Counted from the first letter of the stretch, positions 8,148-16,809 are shown. The stretch is 59,901 bases of DNA from Lentisphaerae bacterium ADurb.Bin082 (GCA_002070945.1 MWEG01000114.1:1-59901), one strand, 5' to 3'. Program-made: numbers and translations. Notes: a model not told the origin generated them from the letters alone.

Positions 8148-8921
8148 CTACTTCTGGCCATCATCCGCCAGCAGGCTCTGCAAGACTTCCGCGGCGCAGC
8201 GCAGACCAAACAGCGCCGGCAAGTAGGAAATGACGCCTAATGGCCGCCGGGCGCCGGGCGTCTCAGCAACGCCGCCCAAATGCTCTCCGTCCGTTCCGCG
8301 CAGGGGCAGTTCCGACGAAAAGACCACCTTGATTCCCCGCGTGACTCCGGCCCGGCGCAAATGCTTGCGCAGCAGCCGCGCCAGGGGGCAGCCATAGCTG
8401 TCCGCCAGATCCGCTACTTGGATTGCGTCCGCCGCCAGTTTATTGGCGGTACCCATGCTTGACACCACCGGCACGCCGCGCCGCCAGCACTCCAGCAGCA
8501 AAGCGACCTTGGCGGGACGGTCGTCAATCGCGTCAACAACATAATCCCAAGACGGCGTTCGGTTGATCCAGTCAGCGCAATTGGCTGGCGTCACCCGCTC
8601 GCGCCTGCACAAAATCTCAGCGCATGGCGAAATGTCACGCAGGCGCTCTCCCAGCACCTCGACCTTGCTGGCGCCAATGGTGCTGTGCAGCGCTGCCAAT
8701 TGGCGGTTGATGTTGCTCGCACGCACGATATCATCATCAACCAACAGCAGGTGGCCGACGCCGCCCCGAACCAGCGCTTCAGCAGCCCAGGAGCCGACGC
8801 CGCCCACCCCAAACACCACCACCCGCGACGACCACAGACGTTGAAAGCCAGCGTCGCCCACCAGCAGACGCAAGCGGCAGAAACCGTCGTCAGCCTGGCT
8901 CGTCGACGCCGTGTCGCTCAC
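8148..8921 (-). CDS. tcdA: tRNA threonylcarbamoyladenosine dehydratase (TcdA/CsdL), E1-like
   Basis: TcdA converts t6A37 of tRNAs to its cyclic form using ATP. The 257-residue product has the E1/ThiF nucleotide-binding loop GVGGVGS at 38-44, the acidic end of the next strand (VDDD, 61-64) and the SNINRQ motif at 69-74, whose Arg contacts ATP. DAIDDRPAK and SSMGTANK follow. Both ends fit TcdA better than ThiF or MoeB, which carry zinc CxxC pairs not seen here. It starts with GTG at 8921, overlapping the pfp stop by four bases (GTGA), with GGAG in the end of pfp, so translation is likely coupled. The stop is TAG, which matters for judging the TAG in the giant gene. Confidence 0.88.
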   Translation of the reverse strand: MSDTASTSQADDGFCRLRLLVGDAGFQRLWSSRVVVFGVGGVGSWAAEALVRGGVGHLLLVDDDIVRASNINRQLAALHSTIGASKVEVLGERLRDISPCAEILCRRERVTPANCADWINRTPSWDYVVDAIDDRPAKVALLLECWRRGVPVVSSMGTANKLAADAIQVADLADSYGCPLARLLRKHLRRAGVTRGIKVVFSSELPLRGTDGEHLGGVAETPGARRPLGVISYLPALFGLRCAAEVLQSLLADDGQK

Positions 8922-10582
8922 GCCTGCTCCAACCTCAGGGTAACCGTCGTCAGGTCACATACCGCCGAGGGGCCGAAATACTGGATCGGACCAGGATAGA
9001 CATACTCGGTGCCGATGCCCCAGGCTTCCCGATGTTCGACAAACGTCTTGAACGGCTTGCCGCTCAAGTCGACCAGGGCTTTCCTAATCACTGGAACGTC
9101 CTTGCCATGCCGAGTCTCCATGTTCATCATCATGGTCAGGGGGATGCCGCCAGCTTCCCAGTCCTGCGCCGGACACGACAAATACCGCACCGACGCCATA
9201 AAGCCGGTCTTGCCAGCGCCAATCAAGGCCGCTGCCGTGTAACCCAGGCTGTAGCAATAGTCCGCATCAAAATTCGACGGCGCGGAACAGCGCCCCTCAT
9301 AGCCGAAGAAATGCGTCTGTGCACTGAAAGCCACCGGCTTGGCGCCCTGGGCGGCCCGAGCCTTGTTGATGCCGGCCAGGCGTTCTTCAACCAGAGCAGC
9401 CAGCATCTTTTCCGTCTCAATGCGCGACACCTGGACATTGCCGAACGAGTCGCGGTCAGCCAGCAGCTGCTTCCGAATCATCAGCGGCATGGACTCAAAC
9501 GCCTTCAGGGAAGCAGGGCTCAGATGCTTGACCACATACTCCAGCTTGCCGTCCGAAGTCAAGCCTTCAAAAGTCGCCTTGTTCTTGCCGATGAAATTAT
9601 TCAATTCGGCGATCAGGACCTTTGATTCGGGAATGAATTCAATCAGCCCTTCTGGAATCAGCACGACGCCGTACTTCATCTTGTTCTCTGCGCGCGCCAC
9701 CACCAACGCCGTAATCTGGTCGACAATCTGGTTCAGGGACATGCCTTTTTCCTCAACCTCTTCCGAAATCAGGCAGAAGTTCGGGTGGGTCTGCAACGCG
9801 CATTCCAGCGCGATGTGTGAGGCCGAACGCCCCATCAGCTTGATGAAATGCCAGTATTTGCGGGACGAGTTGGCATCCCGCATGATATTGCCAATCAGCT
9901 CGGAGTACACCTTGGTCGCGGTGTCAAAGCCGAACGACACCTCGATCCAGGCATTCTTCAAGTCACCGTCAATCGTCTTTGGGCAGCCGATCACTTGTAC
10001 GCCTGTCTTGTGGGTCAGCATATACTGCGCCAGGGCGCAGGCGTTCGTGTTCGAGTCGTCGCCGCCGATGATGACAATCGCCTTGATGCCATGCTCGGCG
10101 CAGTTTTGCGTCACCTGGGCGAACTGCTCGTCCTTCTCAAGCTTTGTCCGCCCCGAGCAGATCATGTCAAAGCCGCCGGTGTTGCGGTACTGGTTCACCA
10201 GGGCCTCGTTGAGCTTAATGTACTTGTTATCAACCAGGCCGCTCGGGCCGCCCAGAAATCCGAACAGCTCGCTGTCTGGATTGAGGGCCTTCAAGCCGTC
10301 AAACAACCCCGCAATCACATTGTGGCCGCCTGGCGCCTGGCCGCCAGACAATATGACGCCGACCTTGAGCGGCGGGCAGTCAAACGTCGAGCCGCGAGCA
10401 AAAGTCACTGTCGGCAACCCGTAAATGTCAGGAAACAATTCTTTGATCTGCTTTTGGTCAGCCACGGAATGCGTCTCTTCGCCGGAACGCGCCGCCGCAA
10501 AAGGGCCGCTTTCCATAAAAACTGACGGGAGCTTAGGCTGATAGTCGTAACGAGCTTGCTGAAGAGGGGAAATCTGGTTCAT
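8918..10582 (-). CDS. pfp: Diphosphate-fructose-6-phosphate 1-phosphotransferase (PPi-PFK, long beta type)
   Basis: This enzyme reversibly phosphorylates fructose 6-phosphate with pyrophosphate instead of ATP. At 554 residues it matches the long group of spirochaetes, chlamydiae and plant beta subunits. Motifs: GGQAPGGHN at 80-88 (phosphoryl-donor loop), GGDD at 173-176 (the Asp-Asp that favours PPi over ATP), PKTIDGDLK at 201-209 (catalytic base) and MGRSASHIALE at 250-260. AAGGAG precedes the ATG by about 11 bases. It is the first gene of a minus-strand operon with tcdA and larA. A plausible promoter lies at 10695-10722, giving a leader of about 110 bases. PPi-dependent glycolysis fits an energy-limited anaerobe. 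Confidence 0.95.
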   Translation of the reverse strand: MNQISPLQQARYDYQPKLPSVFMESGPFAAARSGEETHSVADQKQIKELFPDIYGLPTVTFARGSTFDCPPLKVGVILSGGQAPGGHNVIAGLFDGLKALNPDSELFGFLGGPSGLVDNKYIKLNEALVNQYRNTGGFDMICSGRTKLEKDEQFAQVTQNCAEHGIKAIVIIGGDDSNTNACALAQYMLTHKTGVQVIGCPKTIDGDLKNAWIEVSFGFDTATKVYSELIGNIMRDANSSRKYWHFIKLMGRSASHIALECALQTHPNFCLISEEVEEKGMSLNQIVDQITALVVARAENKMKYGVVLIPEGLIEFIPESKVLIAELNNFIGKNKATFEGLTSDGKLEYVVKHLSPASLKAFESMPLMIRKQLLADRDSFGNVQVSRIETEKMLAALVEERLAGINKARAAQGAKPVAFSAQTHFFGYEGRCSAPSNFDADYCYSLGYTAAALIGAGKTGFMASVRYLSCPAQDWEAGGIPLTMMMNMETRHGKDVPVIRKALVDLSGKPFKTFVEHREAWGIGTEYVYPGPIQYFGPSAVCDLTTVTLRLEQA

Positions 10583-10694
10583 AATGACAATCTTCTCCTT
10601 AGCCGGAAAGTAATGCCGCCTAATGCGGACGCCGCAGCCAACCTGGCACGTGCGGTTCCGACGGGGCCCGGCCCCATTTGCGACACAATCCCAT

Positions 10695-10722
10695 AAAATA
10701 AACCACTAGCATCATTTTACAA
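10695..10722 (-). promoter_or_regulatory. Candidate promoter of pfp-tcdA-larA
   Basis: On the minus strand TTGTAA (10717-10722) and TATTTT (10695-10700) are spaced 16 bases apart, upstream of pfp. Spacing matches the other candidates in this window, but the match to consensus is moderate. Confidence 0.4.
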
Positions 10723-10782
10723 TCCGCATTGACTTCCTGATTTTCGGGATTACCTTGTTTGCCTGAAGATTCGCAAATAGAT

Positions 10783-10860
10783 GTGGACATGGTGGACATG
10801 GTGGACATGGTGGACATGGTGGACATGGTGGACATGGTGGACATGGTGGACATGGTGGAC
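10783..10860. repeat. Tandem 9-bp array GTGGACATG x about 9
   Basis: Nine GTGGAC cores occur at an exact 9-base period, ending in GTGGACGGCGGC. The GTGGAC core is the reverse complement of the GTCCAC core of the dispersed arrays at 3.2, 19.5 and 24.3 kb, and the end sequence GTGGACGGCGGC reappears at about 39295. Confidence 0.95.
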
Positions 10861-10876
10861 GGCGGCGGCATCGTAT

Positions 10877-11069
10877 GTAGTTCAAGCTTTAGCTTGCAGT
10901 ATGTACCTCGCATGCAGGAGCATGTAGTTCAAGCTTCAGCTTGCAGTACGTAGTTCAAGCTTCAGCTTGCAGTATGTACCTCGCATGCAGGAGCATGTAG
11001 TTCAAGCTTTAGCTTGCAGTATGTACCTCGCATGCAGGAGCATGTAGTTCAAGCTTTAGCTTGCAGTAT
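10877..11069. repeat. Five-copy palindromic repeat GTTCAAGCTTNAGCTTGC
   Basis: Five copies of GTTCAAGCTTNAGCTTGC (N is T or C) begin near 10879, 10926, 10952, 10999 and 11046. Three are separated by a conserved spacer with TACCTCGCATGCAGGAGCAT. Each copy contains AAGCTTNAGCTT, able to form a short hairpin. No gene is seen in the rest of 10583-11255; a CTGCGTCATCAGCGTAATCT tract lies near 11138. Confidence 0.9.
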
Positions 11070-11255
11070 GTTTCGCTCTTTTAGCGTTTCTGCCGCTACA
11101 CGGCTGATTTCCCTGTACAACACACCCTAAAAAAATCTGCGTCATCAGCGTAATCTGCGGATAAATCAACAGTTTTTCGCCCCTCGCCCCTAAAATTCGA
11201 CCGGCTCTGCGCCCAACCCGAACGTCATTTTCGCTGCCCACGAAAAACCGCCATC

Positions 11256-12452
11256 ATGTCGCTACCTTCTTCTCTTTATCTCCCCTTGTCGGTCATGGTG
11301 TTCTGCCTTGGCTGCATCGTCGGCAGTTTTCTCAACGTCGTGGTCTGGCGTGTTCCTCGCGGCGAGTCCCTGCTGCATCCTCCCAGCCATTGCCCTCGTT
11401 GCGGCCATGTCATCCGGCCTTGGGAGAACATCCCGATCCTCAGTTGGCTTTTTCTGCGCGGCAAATGCAGCCAATGCCGCCTGCCGATTTCCATTCGCTA
11501 CCCTCTGGGCGAAGCCGCTGCTGGCATCCTCTTCCTCGCCGTCTGGGTTCAGCTGCTGCGCCGCGGACTGCCCTTGGAAGCCGCCCCGGGCGCTCTGTAC
11601 CTGGCCGCCTCGCTGCTGGCTATCGCTCAAATCGACGTGCGGCACCGCCTCATCCCAGACCAAATCACCTACTCCGGCCTGGTCGCGGCTCTGTTGCTGG
11701 CCATCGCCCTGCCCACCTCGCGCCTGGCTGTCGCCCAGCCCGACGCCCCGCACAGCGGCGCTATCCTCTGCAACGGACTGCTCGCCTGGATATCTGCGCA
11801 TGGCCTGGACCTGACCAAAATCCATATAGCCGCCGCCGTCGTCGACTGCATCCTCGGCGCTGCCATCGGCGCCGCCCTGCTCGTCGTCGTCGCAGAAGCT
11901 GGCCGCAGGCTCTTCGGCGCCAAGACCATCGCCCTTCCTGACGGCGCCACAGTGTCCGCCTCCAAGCAAGGCTTGACCGGCCTGGACGATGACCGCCAGC
12001 AGCCCTGGGAGGAACTGCTCGCCCGCCACCGGGACGCCATCACCATCATCAGCCCGCCAGAGCCGACACCCCAAGCCGAGCCAACCCCAAAAACGTGGCT
12101 CGTCAACGCCGACGGCGTCTTTGCCGACGGCGTCCAGACTAAATGGGCGGACGGCGAGGTCCGCACCTTCAACGCGACCGCCGTTATCATTCCACGCGAC
12201 GTCATGGGCTATGGCGACGTCAAGTGCCTGGCCATGATCGGCGCCTTCTGCGGCGCTGACGCTGCTATCTACATTCTTCTCGCGGCGGCCGCCCTCGCCG
12301 CCCTCGTCGGCGGCGCTGTTGCTCTCGTCAAGCGCCGACGTCAGGCCATGATTCCCTTTGGACCCTTTTTGGCCGCCTCCGCCCTCGCCTGGCTTCTCGT
12401 CGGCAACTTCTTCTTCCTCCTGCATCAGGCCGTCATCTCAAAGCCGGGATGA
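11256..12452 (+). CDS. pilD: Prepilin peptidase / N-methyltransferase (type IV pilin leader peptidase)
   Basis: Cleaves type IV prepilin or pseudopilin leaders at the inner membrane and methylates the new N-terminus. The 398-residue protein has the N-terminal domain with zinc pairs CPRC (46-49) and CSQC (71-74) and the motif GSFLNVVVWRVPRGES. The two catalytic aspartates are Asp127 (QIDVRHRLIPD) and Asp321 (GYGDVK). A late PFGPFLA motif and about seven to eight membrane helices are visible. The spacing between the aspartates is 194 residues against about 64 in classical PilD. The extra part (roughly 220-312) is hydrophilic and Pro/Asp-rich. No pilin or secretion gene is adjacent. Confidence 0.93.
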   Translation: MSLPSSLYLPLSVMVFCLGCIVGSFLNVVVWRVPRGESLLHPPSHCPRCGHVIRPWENIPILSWLFLRGKCSQCRLPISIRYPLGEAAAGILFLAVWVQLLRRGLPLEAAPGALYLAASLLAIAQIDVRHRLIPDQITYSGLVAALLLAIALPTSRLAVAQPDAPHSGAILCNGLLAWISAHGLDLTKIHIAAAVVDCILGAAIGAALLVVVAEAGRRLFGAKTIALPDGATVSASKQGLTGLDDDRQQPWEELLARHRDAITIISPPEPTPQAEPTPKTWLVNADGVFADGVQTKWADGEVRTFNATAVIIPRDVMGYGDVKCLAMIGAFCGADAAIYILLAAAALAALVGGAVALVKRRRQAMIPFGPFLAASALAWLLVGNFFFLLHQAVISKPG

Positions 12453-12801
12453 ACCACCCCCCAGACAGCAACAGGAAAACCCACGACGAATTCAAGCCCC
12501 CCCCGATGACATAATTTTTCGCTGATGCGACGCGACTATCGAAAATAATGTTATTTTTCATAATGCATTGATACTGAATGAATTAAGTCATAAAAACAGT
12601 GGTTTTCGCAAAAGCAACTCCAAAAAATCCCTCAGTCTCCGGCTTGCAAAGTATCGTTTGCGCTTGTAATTTTAGTTGTTTGTACAGTCTTTGGTGTTAT
12701 ATTTCTTACCGGTCTGCCGGAAATTGGCGCCAGACAATGACGTGTCCAAAAACTAGTCTGGCAGGCTACAGGTTCAACTATATCGAAAGGAAAGCCCTTC
12801 C
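12453..12801. other. AT-rich intergenic region, no gene seen
   Basis: About 350 bases between pilD and the envelope cassette. It is much more AT-rich than its surroundings and contains a small palindrome at 12541-12559 (GAAAATAA TG TTATTTTTC). A candidate promoter (12676-12703) is described separately. I see no coding sequence or RNA gene. Confidence 0.5.
12676..12703 (+). promoter_or_regulatory. Candidate promoter of the envelope cassette
   Basis: TTGTTT (12676-12681) and TATATT (12698-12703), 16 bases apart, about 100 bases before the ATG at 12802. Spacing equals that of the TACATT-type candidates elsewhere in the window. Confidence 0.4.
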
Positions 12802-14088
12802 ATGCGTAAATTGGGTATGATTCTCGGCCCAGTCGTCGCCGTGCTGGCCATCGCGATTGCCGCTCTCAGTTTCGTCGTCTCCAACCGACGCATGGAATTC
12901 CGCGACCGAGCGGCTATCCTTGCCAAAGGCGTTGCAGACACAACCCAGAAGCTGGACGCCCAGACAGGAAGCGGCACAGCCAACAAGGTCACCTTCACGC
13001 CGGCAGCGCCAGGCACCAAGGAATCCGGCGCACTCGGCTGGCCATCCTACCATGCCGACAAGGCCGAATACCAAAAAGCCATTGACGCGACTATCAAGCT
13101 GGCGGGAGACGTCAACTCGCAACGCAGCGAACTGGCCCTGGGAATCTATGAAATGTCCATCGCCTTGCAGCTGCCCGAAAGCGCCCTTGGCCAGGATAGC
13201 CTCAATACACTCTCGACCTACAAAAACGCCATTGCCGACGCTAAGGCTCACGCCAGCGCCGTCCGCAACCGCAATGACGCCCTCCTTGACGCCCTCAAAG
13301 CCTATTCGTCTGAAGTCGGCATGAGGTTTAACACGGCCCGGCTGGAGACCCGCAGCGAAGTCAAAGTGACTGATGAGGACGGCAACGAAATCGGCGTCAA
13401 ATTGGGCGAATTCGATTGCAAGAAACCCCTCGATGACCTCCGCGCCGCCATCAAGGACGTCAACGACCGCAGAAAAGCCTTTGAAACCACCCTGAAAAGC
13501 ACCCCGGAGAAAATCCCCGAATTCGCCTGGTCGGCTCAAGTGGAGAATCTCTCTGGCCGCGGTTTTTCCAATGTCCTGGCCGCCTTGGAGGAAGACTACG
13601 GCGCCATCAACGGCAAGCTCGTTGAGTTGAAGAAAACCATCGAGGACCTGGCAAAGGTTAAGCAGGAAAAACAGGAGCTGGAAGAGGCTTTCACGGAATT
13701 GAAAGACAAAAACGCGACCTTGGAGCAAGATGTCGCCGCCCTCAAGAAGCAAGTCCGCGACCTTGGCGGCGAGTCCGAGGTCGGCGTCGTCAAAGTCATC
13801 GAATCAATCCAGGAAGTCGACCCCAACGCAGCCGGCAACGTCCTAGTCACTAACCCGCAGTGGAATTTCGTCGTGACCGACATGGGCCAGGAACACGTTA
13901 TCGCCGAAGTGCCGGTGATCATCTCCAGCGAAGGGAAATACCTGGCCAGCGGCATCATCAAGAAAGTCGAAAAGAAAGTCTCCCTGGTGGAAGTCATTCG
14001 CGGCGATGTTGCCCGCATCCCGGACAACGCGCAGGTTTTCGTCAACCTGACGGTCAAAGACAAGTCGCCCGGCGACGGTGAAGATTAA
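12802..14088 (+). CDS. Membrane-anchored coiled-coil envelope protein, unknown family
   Basis: A 428-residue protein I do not recognise. It has one N-terminal membrane helix (residues 5-26, LGMILGPVVAVLAIAIAALSF) and a helical, probably periplasmic body. A strong coiled coil lies at about 265-340 (VELKKTIEDLAKVKQEKQEL and following heptads). A C-terminal beta-rich part (about 350-420) has VTNPQWNFVVTDMGQ and NAQVFVNLTVKDKSP. GAAAGGAAAG lies upstream of the ATG. The gene is followed after 15 bases by a 33-aa membrane peptide gene and then a 56-aa lipoprotein gene, suggesting a small envelope complex. The end of the product resembles the short beta domains of periplasmic scaffold proteins, but I cannot name a function. 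Confidence 0.75.
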   Translation: MRKLGMILGPVVAVLAIAIAALSFVVSNRRMEFRDRAAILAKGVADTTQKLDAQTGSGTANKVTFTPAAPGTKESGALGWPSYHADKAEYQKAIDATIKLAGDVNSQRSELALGIYEMSIALQLPESALGQDSLNTLSTYKNAIADAKAHASAVRNRNDALLDALKAYSSEVGMRFNTARLETRSEVKVTDEDGNEIGVKLGEFDCKKPLDDLRAAIKDVNDRRKAFETTLKSTPEKIPEFAWSAQVENLSGRGFSNVLAALEEDYGAINGKLVELKKTIEDLAKVKQEKQELEEAFTELKDKNATLEQDVAALKKQVRDLGGESEVGVVKVIESIQEVDPNAAGNVLVTNPQWNFVVTDMGQEHVIAEVPVIISSEGKYLASGIIKKVEKKVSLVEVIRGDVARIPDNAQVFVNLTVKDKSPGDGED

Positions 14089-14103
14089 ACGCAAGGAGAC
14101 GAC

Positions 14104-14205
14104 ATGAAGCTGCTTTTTCCCATATCCATGCTTGTCGCCGCCCTTGGCTTGGCGGCGGTTCTGACCTTCCAAATCCTGGAAATGAAAGCCCTTTTCATTC
14201 TTTAA
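14104..14205 (+). CDS. 33-residue membrane peptide
   Basis: A very short gene with an excellent ribosome site (AAGGAG at 14093-14098, five bases before the ATG). The product is one hydrophobic helix: MKLLFPISMLVAALGLAAV, then LTFQILEMKALFIL. It begins 15 bases after the coiled-coil gene and ends nine bases before the lipoprotein gene. The spacing and ribosome site argue for a real gene. It could be a small subunit stabilising the neighbouring membrane protein, which is an inference. Confidence 0.65.
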   Translation: MKLLFPISMLVAALGLAAVLTFQILEMKALFIL

Positions 14206-14214
14206 AGATACGCC

Positions 14215-14385
14215 ATGCCCACACCTGCCACCTTGCCGACTTGGAAAATTTGTGGTTTGGCCGTCCTGCTGGCGATTTTAACTGTTGTCTTGACCTCCTG
14301 CGTCACCCCGAACGACCAGGACAGCAGCCTGCCTTGGAATGCGCCGGCCAGCTGGGAAGGGCAGAATTTAGGTGTGCCCCTCTGA
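14215..14385 (+). CDS. 56-residue lipoprotein with PWN-PASWEG tail
   Basis: The product has a Lys-poor N-terminus, a hydrophobic stretch (CGLAVLLAILTVVLTSC) and a good lipobox LTSC, with Cys29 as the lipidated residue. That leaves a mature peptide of only 28 residues ending SSLPWNAPASWEG and NLGVPL. The dense Trp/Pro motif suggests a specific binding tail and not mere linker sequence. I recall similarly short lipoproteins with PW...P..WEG tails in PVC bacteria but cannot name a family. The ribosome site is weak (AAAGA). It is likely co-transcribed with the two preceding genes. Confidence 0.6.
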   Translation: MPTPATLPTWKICGLAVLLAILTVVLTSCVTPNDQDSSLPWNAPASWEGQNLGVPL

Positions 14386-14422
14386 ACCAGCCGTTCCCAT
14401 GCTGGTCATGATTCTTCACATT

Positions 14423-14471
14423 CATGCCGCCTTGCCGCCGGAAAAACAAGCCGATTGCGCCAGGCGGCATG
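14423..14471. terminator. Possible hairpin after the envelope cassette
   Basis: CATGCCGCC (14423-14431) pairs with GGCGGCATG (14463-14471) across a 31-base loop, followed by GCTGTTTTCCCCCC. The loop is long and the T-run short, so termination here is only possible. Confidence 0.25.
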
Positions 14472-14587
14472 GCTGTTTTCCCCCCCAACGTGAACGGCGG
14501 CTCTGGCAGCAAGACAAAATCCCAAGCTCTCCCTGCGGCCGTTCTTGACAGCTGTCCAACCTAATATCAATTTAAGCTAACACTATC

Positions 14588-15715
14588 ATGCCTGCACACC
14601 TTGCCATTGCCTGCGGCGGAACCGGCGGACACTTCTATCCCACCCTCGCCGTCGCCCGCGCCTTTGCCCGCGATGGCAGTCGGGTGACCCTGCTTCTAGC
14701 CGGCAAACACGTCGAGGAACAAGCCAAAACCGCTGCCCAGCACGGGTTCGAAACAGTCACTCTGCCGGCTGTGCGCCTGCCCAGCACCGTTAGCGAGGCT
14801 CTGCTCTTCCTGCCCAGGCTGGCATCCTGCGTCCTGCAAGCGCGAAAAACGCTGCGGCGCTTGCAGCCCGACATTATGCTCGGCATGGGCAGCTTCGCGG
14901 CTGTGCCCGCCTGCTTGGCCTGCCCCCGTCGCATCCCCCTGGTGCTGCACGAAGGCAATGCCTGCATGGGTAAAACCAACCGCCTGTTCATTCGCCGCGC
15001 CGACGCTATCGGGCTGACCTTGCCCCTCGCCTACCCGCGACAATCCCGGGGCACGACGGCCGTCATGGTCGGCATGCCGCTGCGGGAAGCGCTGCTGGCA
15101 GCGGTTGACGCTCCCCGCGCCCCGGCTTTCCTGAGCTCGCTCGGCTTGAAGCCAGACCGCAAAACCGTCCTGGTCTTTGGCGGCAGCCAAGGCGCGCGCT
15201 TCATCAATGAACTGTTCGCTGACACGGCCGCAGTCCTGCCGCCGACGACTGCGGCGCACCTGCAATTCATGCACCTGACCGGCACCGATGACAACGACGC
15301 CCTCGTCAAGGCCTACCAACAGGCCGACATCCCAGCCTCCATCCGCCGGGCTGACCCCAATATTGAATCCTGCTATGCAGCGGCCGACCTGGTCGTGTGC
15401 CGCGCCGGGGCCTCCAGCATCTGCGAGCTGGCCCTGTTCGCTAAACCAGCCGTGCTCATCCCATTGCCCACGGCGGCAGACAACCACCAGGCAGTCAATG
15501 CCGAACTGCTGCAACATGCCCAGGCAGCCGTACATTTCCCGCAATCCGAAGCTACTCCGGACAAACTGGCCAGCACCTTGAATGACTGGCTGGAAAACCC
15601 AGAGAAATGGAACCTGATGGGCCAAAACCTCCACGATTTCGCCCGCCCACAAGCGGCAGACGACTTGGTCGAGCTGCTGCGCGAAACCCTCAAGCGACGA
15701 CAGAAAAAGCCGTGA
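14588..15715 (+). CDS. murG: UDP-GlcNAc--undecaprenyl-PP-MurNAc-pentapeptide GlcNAc transferase
   Basis: MurG makes lipid II from lipid I on the cytoplasmic face of the inner membrane. The 375-residue protein has the GT28 N-terminal glycine loop GGTGGHFYPTLAVA (10-23), a second loop LGMGSFAAVPA, HEGNACMGKTNR where classical MurG has HEQNAVPGKTNR, GGSQGA in the C-terminal domain and the UDP-GlcNAc site RAGASSICELALFAKP with PLPTAADNHQAVNA. The Gln-to-Gly change in the HEQN motif is mild but unusual. No other mur or fts gene flanks it, so this is not the usual division cluster. TTGACA at 14545-14550 could be a -35 box, but no convincing -10 follows. Confidence 0.9.
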   Translation: MPAHLAIACGGTGGHFYPTLAVARAFARDGSRVTLLLAGKHVEEQAKTAAQHGFETVTLPAVRLPSTVSEALLFLPRLASCVLQARKTLRRLQPDIMLGMGSFAAVPACLACPRRIPLVLHEGNACMGKTNRLFIRRADAIGLTLPLAYPRQSRGTTAVMVGMPLREALLAAVDAPRAPAFLSSLGLKPDRKTVLVFGGSQGARFINELFADTAAVLPPTTAAHLQFMHLTGTDDNDALVKAYQQADIPASIRRADPNIESCYAAADLVVCRAGASSICELALFAKPAVLIPLPTAADNHQAVNAELLQHAQAAVHFPQSEATPDKLASTLNDWLENPEKWNLMGQNLHDFARPQAADDLVELLRETLKRRQKKP

Positions 15716-15849
15716 ACGGCAAAAAATAAACGGTTCCGGACCGACACCCAAAGTACTCCGGACAGCCCCGCGATGACGGACAGTCGCGAGGCTTGCCATC
15801 GTTTCCGTCCAGAAGTCATGCCTTTCTCTGTTCAGCAAGGAGCACCATC

Positions 15850-16698
15850 ATGCAGTCACCCATTCGCGTCATGTCCATCATGGCTCACCAGGATGATTTT
15901 GAATTCAACGCCGGCGGACTCTTCGCCTGGCTGCGCCGCCATTACGGCGACCGCGTCGAACTCAAAATCCTTGCCACCACCCGCGGCGCTTCCGGACACC
16001 AAACCATGGGCCTTGAGGAAACCTTCCGCATCCGGGAGAAGGAAGCCCAAGCCAGCGCCAACGTCATCGGTGCTTCCTACGAATGCCTGAATCTCCTTGA
16101 CAACAGCCATGCGATCGGACAGGTCTTCCTGGACCGCAACACCCTGGGTGGCCTCTGGAACGCCATCCGCGACTTCCGGCCCGACTTCATCATCTGCCCG
16201 CCCGTCATCACCGACCCGCGCGCCGGCATTCATATCGACCACTACAACACGGCCTGGGCCGTCCGCTACGTGGCCTATCAGCTGACCGTTCCGCATGCCT
16301 ACCCGGCGCTCACCGAAAAAGCCCGCACTGCACGCTTCCCAGCGCCGCTCATCATCAACTGCGACGATACCTACGCCCGCGAAAGCGGCTATGATGTGGC
16401 CCTCGACATCAGTGCCGTCTACGCCGAAAAAGAACGCATGATCCTCTGCCACGACTCGCAAATCTTCGATTGGCTGCCCTGGAACGCCGGAGTGAAAGCG
16501 CCGACACGCGAAGAGTACACCGCTGAGTTCCTCGGACGCCATCACGAAGTCAATCGCAGGTACGGATTCGACATCGAGACTCCGCGCGAAGTCTTCCGAG
16601 TCACCTTCTGGGGACGTGTGCCAACCCGCCAAGACCTCGACACTATATTCCCGGGCGCATCGATCAGCCAAGAAGCCCTGGCCAGACTGAAACTGTGA
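15850..16698 (+). CDS. PIG-L/LmbE-family deacetylase
   Basis: Zinc-dependent N-acetyl-sugar or related deacetylase. The 282-residue protein starts at 15850 with AAGGAG at 15837-15842. The zinc and catalytic motif is AHQDDFE at 12-18, the Gln replacing the usual Pro of AHPDDxE. The third metal ligand region HIDHYNT lies near residue 125, and ICPPVITDPR precedes it. It is a stand-alone cytoplasmic protein without a signal peptide. In PVC bacteria this subfamily is often linked with sugar catabolism, but the substrate is not evident. It follows murG by about 130 bases and is followed by a strong hairpin. Confidence 0.85.
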   Translation: MQSPIRVMSIMAHQDDFEFNAGGLFAWLRRHYGDRVELKILATTRGASGHQTMGLEETFRIREKEAQASANVIGASYECLNLLDNSHAIGQVFLDRNTLGGLWNAIRDFRPDFIICPPVITDPRAGIHIDHYNTAWAVRYVAYQLTVPHAYPALTEKARTARFPAPLIINCDDTYARESGYDVALDISAVYAEKERMILCHDSQIFDWLPWNAGVKAPTREEYTAEFLGRHHEVNRRYGFDIETPREVFRVTFWGRVPTRQDLDTIFPGASISQEALARLKL

Positions 16699-16768
16699 CC
16701 AAAAACAACGGCGCAGCCTAAACGCTGCCCGCACAGCTGACGCTTGACGTTCAGCATTCGTCGCATAC

Positions 16769-16809
16769 ACAAGCGGCCGTGCCATGACAGCCATGGCACG
16801 GCCGCTTGT
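16769..16809. terminator. Perfect 18-bp hairpin after the PIG-L gene
   Basis: ACAAGCGGCCGTGCCATG (16769-16786) pairs perfectly with 16792-16809 across a 5-base loop. No T-run follows on either strand, so it is not a classical intrinsic terminator. Its position between a gene end and the EF-G promoter still suggests a boundary or RNA 3'-end structure. Confidence 0.5.

Noticed and set aside
10620..10953. Frames reading STMSTM or DMVDMV repeats on both strands
   Set aside because: They come only from the 9-bp GTGGACATG array; there is no other protein-like sequence in them.
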